A stretch of 8,143 bases of DNA, from contig JAMXLQ010000196.1 in assembly GCA_024280975.1 (NCBI GenBank), positions 1-8,143 of the forward strand. The letters are read 5' to 3'. A program made the translations under genes and the position numbers. Source of the DNA: Methanosarcina sp. GTDB lineage: Archaea; Halobacteriota; Methanosarcinia; Methanosarcinales; Methanosarcinaceae. The notes under the pieces are model-generated. The model was not told the origin of the DNA and searched no databases. It saw only the letters and a list, made by a program, of their open reading frames with translations. This document shows positions 1 through 5,261 of this stretch, one piece after another; the stretch's first letter is position 1; every line of letters begins with the position of its first letter.

Positions 1-115
1 CTATGATGTTGGGCTTGAAATAGTAAATCCGCATGTCCTTTTTGGCAATCGCCCACGTAGCAGAGATCTCGCAGGGAAGACGCTTTATCAATTTTTTACT
101 ATCAGTCAATGGCAT
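1..115 (-). CDS. ABC-2 type transporter permease, N-terminal fragment (cut by window edge)
   Basis: Only the first 38 codons are inside the window. The start is ATG at 115, preceded by AGGTGAG with an 8-nt spacer, a good archaeal ribosome binding site located inside the end of the upstream ATPase gene. The visible peptide is a polar cytoplasmic N-terminus rich in Lys and Arg, with a WAIAKKDMRIYY segment just before the edge. That kind of stretch precedes the first membrane helix in ABC-2 type export permeases. The start overlaps the ATPase stop by 14 nt, so the two genes are very probably translationally coupled and make one exporter. Identification as a permease is inferred mainly from this coupling and from the N-terminal style; no membrane helix is visible yet. 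The substrate is unknown. Confidence 0.7.
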   Translation of the reverse strand, partial: MPLTDSKKLIKRLPCEISATWAIAKKDMRIYYFKPNII

Positions 116-1058
116 GGATTTTCTCACCTGTCCGCTGCAGACCTGTCAATCTGATGAATACATCTTCTAGGCTCGGGCCAAGAGTCGTAATACTGATAAC
201 TTTAAGGTTACGCGTGTGGGCATAGTCCATTACTGCATTGATAACTTCAGAGGGATCTTCAGTATAGAGCTTAAACTTGTCACCTGTTTTTTGTGCCTCA
301 TTTACTGTGGAAAGACGGCTGAGTTCGTCAAGCTGATCTGCCGAATTGTGATCAAAAGATACTTCAATCGACTGCACACTCTGAATGGTCTTTTTCAAGG
401 ATTCCGGGGCATCAATTGCAACAATATGCCCTTTGTTGATGATTGCTACCCGGTCGCACATGATATTTGCCTCCTCAATATTATGTGTCGTTAAAAAAAC
501 AGTCACGCCATCCAGGACGAGATTCGCAACCACATCCCGAATGATGAGATTGCTCTGTACATCGAGTCCTGAGGTTGGTTCGTCTAGGAACAGCAAGCGT
601 GGGCTATTAACCAGTCCCATTGCAAGCGTAAGACGCCGCTTCATTCCCTTTGAAAACCCATGCGCTTTATCGTTGCGCCGGTTATATAATTCAAACTTTT
701 TGAGCAGTTCATCTGCCTTTTTTTCTCTTTCTTTCCGTCCTACATGGTAGAGTTCTGCGGAAAACATCATGTTCTGCCATGCAGTTAAGTCGTCATAAAC
801 ATTGGAATTTTCGGACACAATTCCCATTGACTGCCGTGCAGCAATGGTGTCGTGTTCAATATCATGGCCAAAAATGGTTGCCGTTCCAGAGGTCGGTCTT
901 GAAACTCCGGTCAAAACACGAATGGTAGTAGTTTTGCCAGCCCCATTGGGACCCAAAAAACCAAATGTTTCTCCCTCACCAACTGAGAAAGTAATATCAT
1001 TGAGTGCAGTAAGAGAACCGAATTTTTTGATTAGATGAGATACCTCAATTGCTTGCAT
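102..1058 (-). CDS. ABC transporter ATP-binding protein (CcmA/DrrA-like exporter ATPase)
   Basis: This is a 318-aa cytoplasmic ATPase that should power an ABC-2 type exporter together with the permease starting at 115. Visible motifs in order: Walker A GPNGAGKTT (residues 36-44), a Q-loop region with Glu83 (VSENSNVYDDL) where most ABC ATPases have Gln, a degenerate signature FSKGM (135-139) instead of LSGGQ, Walker B LLFLDEP (155-161) with Glu160 as the likely catalytic base, D-loop SGLD (163-166) and switch His192. Residues from about 225 form the extra C-terminal domain usual in the DrrA/CcmA group, ending in the family-typical SLEDVFIRLTG. Length fits the family. ATG at 1058 has no clear Shine-Dalgarno upstream, but a TATA-like box lies about 26 nt away, so the mRNA may be leaderless. 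Substrate cannot be deduced. Confidence 0.93.
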   Translation of the reverse strand: MQAIEVSHLIKKFGSLTALNDITFSVGEGETFGFLGPNGAGKTTTIRVLTGVSRPTSGTATIFGHDIEHDTIAARQSMGIVSENSNVYDDLTAWQNMMFSAELYHVGRKEREKKADELLKKFELYNRRNDKAHGFSKGMKRRLTLAMGLVNSPRLLFLDEPTSGLDVQSNLIIRDVVANLVLDGVTVFLTTHNIEEANIMCDRVAIINKGHIVAIDAPESLKKTIQSVQSIEVSFDHNSADQLDELSRLSTVNEAQKTGDKFKLYTEDPSEVINAVMDYAHTRNLKVISITTLGPSLEDVFIRLTGLQRTGEKIHAID

Positions 1059-1078
1059 ATATTCTAATACAACATTAA

Positions 1079-1094
1079 TACTTAAATCGTTCTC
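1079..1094 (-). promoter_or_regulatory. Candidate promoter of the ABC exporter operon
   Basis: Reading the minus strand, TTTAAGTA at 1086-1079 resembles an archaeal TATA box, preceded by purine-rich GAACGA as a possible BRE. Its centre is about 25 nt from the ATG at 1058, which would place the transcription start at or next to the start codon and explain the missing ribosome binding site. Inferred from spacing and motif only. Confidence 0.35.
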
Positions 1095-1125
1095 ACAACC
1101 TTTTTTTCAAAAAGAAAGCTTGACC

Positions 1126-1154
1126 AAAAAAACAATAGTGCGTGGTTTCACGCA
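1126..1154 (-). terminator. Hairpin plus T-tract at the end of the toxin gene
   Basis: On the minus strand a perfect 6-bp stem TGCGTG / CACGCA (1154-1149 and 1144-1139) encloses a 4-nt loop AAAC, followed six nt later by seven T (1132-1126). The toxin stop codon TGA (1150-1148) lies inside the hairpin. Layout and orientation suit transcription termination of the toxin-antitoxin unit before the ABC operon. A second T-rich run follows at about 1117-1108. Archaeal termination depends mainly on the U-tract, so the stem may be auxiliary. Confidence 0.55.
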
Positions 1155-1429
1155 TAAGCTGTGTATGTATCATATGCTCGCGTATAGTGTTCAAAAACCA
1201 GAAGGGTAAGGATATTTGTTGCACTGTCAAAGGTATAGACCAGTACAAAGGGCCCGATATGAATTCTCCATTTTCCTTCAAACTCAGTTTTAAGGGGAAT
1301 GCCTATTTCTGGCCTGTAAGCCAGAAGCTTGAGGCGCTGTTTCGCATAATTGTAATCTGGCCTGTCAAACCGATACAATTTTTTAAGGTTTCTACGGACT
1401 GAAGGATGAAGGGATACTCTATATGTCAT
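1148..1429 (-). CDS. RelE/ParE-superfamily toxin (type II toxin-antitoxin)
   Basis: A 93-aa basic protein of typical RelE/ParE length. The N-terminal helix region (VRRNLKKLYR) is followed near residues 52-66 by GKWRIHIGPFVLVYTF, which matches the RelE-superfamily core in which a conserved Arg (Arg55) precedes a Gly and then a Tyr-containing strand (Tyr65). The C-terminal strand ends in FEHYTRAY (79-86), comparable to the family's final His/Arg...Tyr element. The likely role is a ribosome-dependent mRNA endonuclease or gyrase poison, held inactive by the upstream partner; which of the two cannot be told from sequence. Its ATG overlaps the antitoxin stop by four nt (ATGA), indicating coupled translation with antitoxin made first. 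An embedded terminator covers the stop codon. Confidence 0.8.
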   Translation of the reverse strand: MTYRVSLHPSVRRNLKKLYRFDRPDYNYAKQRLKLLAYRPEIGIPLKTEFEGKWRIHIGPFVLVYTFDSATNILTLLVFEHYTRAYDTYTAYA

Positions 1430-1620
1430 TCCCCGACCTTTTTGAAAAGTTCCTCAAGCTCAAAAACAGGCAGGCTGTAAACTAAACTATCCTGTTCCGC
1501 TTTTTGGATTTTTAAGGAAAAAGACGGCTGGAAAGCAGCTTCAGGTGGATATTTGATTTCATTAAATTTTTTCTCAAACTCTTTTAGCTGATTGAAAATT
1601 TCCGCAAATATCACATCCAT
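1426..1620 (-). CDS. Probable antitoxin partner of the RelE/ParE-like toxin
   Basis: A 64-aa protein if it starts at ATG 1620; a TTG at 1632 would give 68 aa. Neither start has a strong ribosome binding site (only GGTTGAG before 1620), and the frame stays open upstream to about 1707 without an ATG. The N-terminal half is a charged, amphipathic helix candidate (NQLKEFEKKFNEIK). The C-terminal half looks like a linear toxin-wrapping segment ending in ELEELFKKVGE. No classical HTH, AbrB or RHH DNA-binding domain is evident, so autoregulation is uncertain. Assignment as antitoxin rests on size, order before the toxin and the 4-nt ATGA overlap, not on a recognised family. Confidence 0.65.
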   Translation of the reverse strand: MDVIFAEIFNQLKEFEKKFNEIKYPPEAAFQPSFSLKIQKAEQDSLVYSLPVFELEELFKKVGE

Positions 1621-1712
1621 CAACTCAACCAAGTATAAAGCTTTCAGGAAATTCCTTTTAAGTTTTAAGTAGCTCTTAGAACTATGTTTTAAAATACACT
1701 TTAATTTAATGG

Positions 1713-1722
1713 TTTATATAAA
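1713..1722 (-). promoter_or_regulatory. Candidate TATA box for the toxin-antitoxin unit
   Basis: TTTATATAAA is a near-ideal archaeal TATA element. It would put a transcript start near 1690 and leave a leader of roughly 60-70 nt before the antitoxin. A second candidate, GAAAGC plus TTTATAC (about 1645-1633), sits so close that its transcript would start at or inside the antitoxin start. The surrounding spacer is very AT-rich, so chance matches are likely. Confidence 0.3.
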
Positions 1723-1814
1723 TATCTTACTTTAAATATGAAAAATAGAACAACAATGAATTAGAAAATAAATGTTTTTAAAAACTTTGAGAATTTAACT
1801 TCCGCAACTGGAAT

Positions 1815-2045
1815 TTATACTAATATTTCTACAGTTTGGAATCGATGTCGATTTCCCGTGAACTGTAGTATTTTTATTAGAATATGTTTTGAAAATGTAT
1901 TATTTATTTCATGAACCGGATCAGTTCTTTTCTTAATCATCTTGAACTTAACCAAGTTTCCCATATTGTTTAAGATCTCCCTGAATATCCTCCCCCTATC
2001 AACGCTATAAAGGATCTTGGTTACAATCTTGCTTCTATTAGCTTC
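1815..2045 (-). pseudogene. Orphan open frame, possible gene fragment of unknown family
   Basis: From the TGA at 2048-2046 the minus strand is open for 76 codons to TAA at 1817-1815, inside an otherwise AT-rich spacer. The translation is charged and not low-complexity, for example SVDRGRIFREILNNMGN (residues 14-30) and FTGNRHRFQTVEILV at the end. The only ATG is at 1964, which would give 49 aa; a GGGAG lies 12 nt before it, a poor spacing. I do not recognise the family. It may be the remnant of a longer gene that lost its 5' end, a small real protein starting at 1964, or a chance open frame. The last 15 or so codons coincide with the large hairpin at 1829-1868. Confidence 0.25.
1829..1868. 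repeat. Large imperfect hairpin (40 nt)
   Basis: Outer arms CTACAGTT (1829-1836) and AACTGTAG (1861-1868) are perfect inverted repeats. Nested inside, GGAATCG (1838-1844) pairs with CGATTTCC (1849-1856) with one bulged T and a 4-nt loop; the arms are joined by a 1 x 4 internal loop. On the plus strand it is followed by TATTTTTATTAG, which looks terminator-like, although no plus-strand gene precedes it. It could be a structured RNA, a terminator, or a remnant of a miniature mobile element. Confidence 0.4.
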
Positions 2046-2088
2046 TCAACTTAACTCGAATACCTTAATTCTACACGAGTATGTTACT

Positions 2089-2457
2089 TTATCCTAAAGT
2101 TAAAGTTGATCCATAGTCCTTGTTAGTTCTTTCTTCATAGCCCTTTGATGGTTTCCATCCCTCAGCTTCTAATGCTTCCAGTACTGTGTAAACTCTTCGA
2201 TCTGTAGTCCCGCTTTGTTCGGCTACTTCGTCTATTGCTGCTCTAGGGATCTTTCCGTCGTTCCCTACTTTACATTGGATCAGCAACGAAGCTATGTTAT
2301 TGAACGTTTTTTTAGCCCCGTTAAATTCGTTGATCTTGATGTAATCCTCTGTACCTAATAAATTCAGAAACTCCCTTGCAAATTGTTTTGATGTGTCGCT
2401 AACCTTCACTCCTTTCTCGGGTGTCCATTCTAAAAAATCCAGTTTGCATGCCTGCAA
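2089..2457 (-). CDS. Hypothetical protein with a predicted HTH/winged-helix-like segment
   Basis: A 122-aa product when started at TTG 2457, the first usable start in the frame. Residues about 74-104 (AAIDEVAEQSGTTDRRVYT and following) have the spacing of a helix-turn-helix with a recognition helix, as in winged-helix replication or plasmid/virus proteins. The rest is acidic to neutral and soluble, with no membrane segment. The TTG start has no ribosome binding site. The frame continues upstream, without a stop, for 28 more codons to a TAG at 2544-2542, and that extension is protein-like (NEIYFAELQACKLDF). AGGAG at 2509-2505 lies 8 nt before an ATT codon at 2496, so a rare ATT start or a lost start are both possible. 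DNA binding is inferred; the family is not recognised. Confidence 0.55.
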   Translation of the reverse strand: MQACKLDFLEWTPEKGVKVSDTSKQFAREFLNLLGTEDYIKINEFNGAKKTFNNIASLLIQCKVGNDGKIPRAAIDEVAEQSGTTDRRVYTVLEALEAEGWKPSKGYEERTNKDYGSTLTLG

Positions 2458-2559
2458 CTCTGCAAAATATATTTCATTTTCTTGATCTTCCTTAATGTTA
2501 CCAACTCCTAAAATTATTATTTTATTTAATTTCTTCTCCTGCTATTTACTAGATATCTG

Positions 2560-2582
2560 AATAATAAAGTACTTTTCAATTC
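2560..2582 (-). promoter_or_regulatory. Candidate promoter of the HTH-like gene
   Basis: On the minus strand TTGAAAAGTAC followed by TTTATTATT resembles an archaeal BRE plus TATA box, with the TATA part centred near 2565. A transcript would start near 2540, just before the GGAG at 2539-2536 and the AGGAG at 2509-2505. This supports translation beginning upstream of the TTG at 2457. Motif-based only. Confidence 0.3.
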
Positions 2583-2643
2583 AGGACTCTTTTGAAAGTA
2601 GATATAAAAAGCTTGAAATTTGAGATCCAATCGATTACAGTAG

Positions 2644-2922
2644 TTATCTCATATTCCTGTACCTAGTATGTTTTTGAACACCTTCTCTGGAAATTTCTGG
2701 CACTTTCTCACTTAATAAATTACTGCTCACAATATCATAAAATAGCTGCGTCTAAACTAAAAGGCTTTGTTGTTTAGCTGACGAATTTTGACAACAGTTT
2801 TACTAACTTCCTAATTAACGACAATTTGACAGAACTAGAACATTATCAAACATATCAAGGCTGGGATATACAACATTACACAAATCTTCTTTTAATTCGT
2901 CAAAAACTACTAAACTCTCCCA
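2644..2922 (-). pseudogene. Stop-interrupted protein-like frame, possible decayed gene
   Basis: One minus-strand frame contains two protein-like blocks of 35 codons, 2922-2818 (with VFDELKEDL and YPSLDMFDN) and 2751-2647 (with LLSEKVPEISREGV), separated by a short stretch holding four stops (TAA, TAG, TAA, TAG). There is no start codon or ribosome binding site. The frame is the same as that of the HTH-like gene further downstream. The blocks have few aromatic/AT-biased residues compared with the other frames here, which suggests former coding, but I do not recognise a family and chance cannot be excluded. Confidence 0.2.
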
Positions 2923-2939
2923 CTAGTATACATATCAAT

Positions 2940-2988
2940 AAAATACTTTCAAATATAATATATATCCGGCAATTTTAACCTTATAAAC
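2940..2988 (+). promoter_or_regulatory. Candidate promoter region of the first HyuA-like gene
   Basis: Two TATA-like elements are visible: AATATATATCC around 2957-2967 and TTATAAAC at 2981-2988, giving expected transcript starts near 2987 and 3010. The second would start the mRNA inside the tandem repeat at 2994-3021. The AT richness of the spacer makes the exact element uncertain. Confidence 0.35.
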
Positions 2989-2993
2989 TATCT

Positions 2994-3021
2994 CATGAAC
3001 CCCAATTCATGAACTCCAATT
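2994..3021 (+). repeat. Tandem 14-bp direct repeat in the leader of the first HyuA-like gene
   Basis: CATGAACCCCAATT (2994-3007) is followed directly by CATGAACTCCAATT (3008-3021), differing at one base; a partial third copy (ATGAAC) occurs at 3029-3034. It ends 13 bases before the AGGAGG ribosome binding site. It could be a regulator binding site or simple slippage duplication. Confidence 0.6.
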
Positions 3022-3047
3022 CTAACAAATGAACAGGAGGCATTTAG

Positions 3048-4970
3048 ATGCAGTACAGTATGGGCATTGATGCAGGAGGCACCTACACTGATTCGGTCAT
3101 CATTCGGGATTCCGATGGCAAGGTGATTGATTCTAATAAGGCGCTTACCACCTATCCCGACCTGCTTAAAGGAATAAGGAATTCCATAGGCGGGCTGGAT
3201 GAAAAATATCTAAAAGACGTAAAAATGGTTTCCGTTTCTACAACGCTTGCTACAAATACGATCCTTGAAAAAAATGGCTATCCTGTAGGGTTGATCCTTG
3301 TAGGAGATTATAACATTCCAGAAAGGACGGATGTTGAGTTTTATACTGTGGTAAAAGGAGGGCACGACCATCATGGGGCCGAACTGGTTTCCCTTGATAT
3401 GGAAGCAGTGGAAGCTTTTGTTAGTAAGGTTAAGGATAAAGTTTCGGCTTTTGCGGTTTCTTCCTATTTCAGTATCCGAAACCCTGTTCATGAACTTACA
3501 GTTAAAGCTCGCATTCAGGAACTTACAGGAATGCCAGTAGTTTGTGGGCACGAACTCTCTCTTGATCTTGGAGCCTACGAGAGAGGAATTACAGCCTACC
3601 TGAACGCCCAGCTAATCCCTATTGCAAATCAGTTCATCCGCTCAATCAGGGAAGAAATCTCCAGGCGAGGAATGGATTCGAGGCTGTTGATGCTCAAATG
3701 TGATGGATCGGTTGTGGGCATTAGTGAAGCTCTGGAAAAACCAATTGAATCTATCTTTTCGGGCCCTGCAGCAAGCCTTGTAGGAGCATCTCACCTTTCA
3801 GGACTTGAGACCTGTGCAGTTATTGACGTAGGGGGAACAAGTACGGATGTTTCCATGCTTGAAAACGGAGTTCCAGAACTCTGTGAGGAAGGAGCTATAG
3901 TTGGAGGCTGGCAGACAAAGGTTAAAGCCCTCCGGATGGAAACCTCAGCAATGGGAGGAGACAGCCATGTCTGGGTCAGGAACATGAAAATAAATCTTGG
4001 CCCAAGACGAGTTATTCCACTCTGCGTTGCAGCTGTCAAATATCCGGGTTTTCTCGAAGCCCTGAGAAAAGGGAGAATTCCAGGGGTTATGCACCTTGAA
4101 GAAAACGTGCAACCTACCAAATTCTTTGTAAGAACAGGGGTTGAACCTTCGGACCTCGGAAAGCTTGAAAAGGAACTTTTTGACAGGATAAGGGATTTCC
4201 CTACCTCGCTTAACGATATCTTCTGGGAGACCCAAAAAACGCTTTCTCCGGGCCTGCTTGATTCGCTCATAAGAAAACGCCTGATCCAGACAGTCGGTTT
4301 TACCCCTACCGATGCTCTTCATGTACTTGGCGAATATACAGCCTGGGATAGGGAAGCTTCAAAAGTGGGAGCAAAACTTCTGGAACGCTATACTCAGACC
4401 GACCATATTAAGCTCTGCAAACAGATAAAACAAGACGTTGCAAGGAATATGGCCTTAAATCTGGTATCTTTCATCCAGAAAGACGTGCCTTCTAAGGAAA
4501 TAGAAAAAATCCTTCTGTCCGACAGGTTTACGCAGTTCCGGATGAAAATTCCTGTAGTGCTGATAGGAGGCCCCGTGGTCGCATATATTGAAGAATTGAA
4601 GCAGATTCTTGATGCCGACATTATAATTCCGGAACATGCTGAGGTCGGAAATGCCGTTGGCGCCGTCATGGGTAAAGGCATAAAAAGGATTGAAATCCTG
4701 ATTAAAAGTACCTACTCAAAAGATAAGAAAAGGCTTGTCCTTTTGTTTTCCCCCCAGGGTAGGGAAACCTTTGGAAGCTATCCCGAAGCTCTGGAATATG
4801 CTGACACTCTGGGAAGAAAACTTGTCATGGAATATATGACCGAAGCCGGGCTCGATAAAGGGCAGATCCATATTGAGGTCAGTAAAAAAGATATCGCTTT
4901 GAGTGAAGCAGGGGCAATACCCGTAGAGACAAAGCTTGTTTTTGTTGGAGTTGGAATGCCAACAGTTTGA
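3048..4970 (+). CDS. Hydantoinase/oxoprolinase family protein (HyuA-like), copy 1
   Basis: A 640-aa soluble ASKHA-fold protein of the hydantoinase A family, whose members use ATP to open or carboxylate amide/lactam-type substrates (N-methylhydantoinase, 5-oxoprolinase, acetone and acetophenone carboxylases). Domain order: Hydant_A_N-like, about residues 4-175, with phosphate-1 loop IDAGGTYTD (7-15) and STTLATNTIL (64-73); Hydantoinase_A-like core, about 185-510, with SGPAAS (238-243), phosphate-2 loop IDVGGTSTD (259-267), METSAMGGDSH (298-308) and FTPTDALHVLG (418-428); then the adenosine-side GGP (508-510) and GNAVGAV (534-540). Nucleotide-binding motifs look intact. ATG 3048 follows AGGAGG (3035-3040) at a 7-nt spacing. 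It is about the usual HyuA length. No HyuB subunit is nearby; a paralogue follows 291 nt downstream. Substrate unknown. It is too long for the roughly 330-aa MfnF-type relatives of methanofuran synthesis. Confidence 0.9.
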   Translation: MQYSMGIDAGGTYTDSVIIRDSDGKVIDSNKALTTYPDLLKGIRNSIGGLDEKYLKDVKMVSVSTTLATNTILEKNGYPVGLILVGDYNIPERTDVEFYTVVKGGHDHHGAELVSLDMEAVEAFVSKVKDKVSAFAVSSYFSIRNPVHELTVKARIQELTGMPVVCGHELSLDLGAYERGITAYLNAQLIPIANQFIRSIREEISRRGMDSRLLMLKCDGSVVGISEALEKPIESIFSGPAASLVGASHLSGLETCAVIDVGGTSTDVSMLENGVPELCEEGAIVGGWQTKVKALRMETSAMGGDSHVWVRNMKINLGPRRVIPLCVAAVKYPGFLEALRKGRIPGVMHLEENVQPTKFFVRTGVEPSDLGKLEKELFDRIRDFPTSLNDIFWETQKTLSPGLLDSLIRKRLIQTVGFTPTDALHVLGEYTAWDREASKVGAKLLERYTQTDHIKLCKQIKQDVARNMALNLVSFIQKDVPSKEIEKILLSDRFTQFRMKIPVVLIGGPVVAYIEELKQILDADIIIPEHAEVGNAVGAVMGKGIKRIEILIKSTYSKDKKRLVLLFSPQGRETFGSYPEALEYADTLGRKLVMEYMTEAGLDKGQIHIEVSKKDIALSEAGAIPVETKLVFVGVGMPTV

Positions 4971-4991
4971 GTTCCGGAAATCTCCCGGAAC
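4971..4991 (+). terminator. Hairpin directly after the first HyuA-like gene
   Basis: A perfect 7-bp stem GTTCCGG / CCGGAAC (4971-4977, 4985-4991) with a 7-nt loop begins at the base after the TGA stop. It is followed by AATTATATTTCC, only weakly T-rich. It may act in termination or protect the 3' end, which would allow the two paralogues to be expressed separately. Confidence 0.4.
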
Positions 4992-5174
4992 AATTATATT
5001 TCCCCTCAATAATGCAGATAGTATAATTGCTAAATTCTGAATTTATTCTTTGGTTTCGTGCTTTTCCCTCAGCAGTTGGTTATTTGGGAAATTAATAAAT
5101 TTCTGATTCTGAAAAAAGGTTCTCAGATGGCTGAACGAAATTTGCTATCCTGATTCCGCAGTCAGAACGTCAGC

Positions 5175-5182
5175 ATATAAAA
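5175..5182 (+). promoter_or_regulatory. Candidate TATA box of the second HyuA-like gene
   Basis: ATATAAAA at 5175-5182 in the 291-nt spacer would give a transcript start near 5205 and a leader of roughly 57 nt, typical of methanogens. The rest of the spacer (4992-5261) is AT-rich and I see no gene in it. Together with the hairpin after copy 1, this suggests an independent promoter. Confidence 0.35.
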
Positions 5183-5261
5183 TTGGCATAAACGAAATAG
5201 CATTCCAAATGGCACAGAAAAGTAATAGAAATACCTCAAATAATAAAGATGGAGATATAAA

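Noticed and set aside
216..1038. Plus-strand open frames opposite the ABC ATPase
   Set aside because: Shadows of the ATPase gene, whose motifs prove the minus strand is coding.
1093..1281. 62-codon minus-strand frame overlapping the toxin
   Set aside because: It lies in another frame of the toxin and runs through the terminator; the toxin frame carries the family pattern.
1774..1785. 12-bp palindrome GTTTTTAAAAAC
   Set aside because: Pure A/T core in a very AT-rich spacer; expected by chance and not placed near a clear promoter.
2054..2080. Weak hairpin after the HTH-like gene (ACTCG/CGAGT arms)
   Set aside because: Only 5 bp with a large loop and no T-tract on the minus strand, so not supportable as a terminator.
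2763..2780. GGCTTTGTTGTTTAGC, resembling the terminal inverted repeat of some IS5-family elements
   Set aside because: No matching second end (CAACAAAGCC) or transposase is visible in the window, so it is not supported as an insertion sequence.
1633..3047. CRISPR array or tRNA gene in the gene-poor region
   Set aside because: No regularly spaced repeats and no cloverleaf-like segment with T-loop consensus were seen.
3791..4322. Long minus-strand open frames opposite the first HyuA-like gene
   Set aside because: They are antisense shadows of a clearly coding plus-strand gene and have no ribosome binding site or recognisable motifs.
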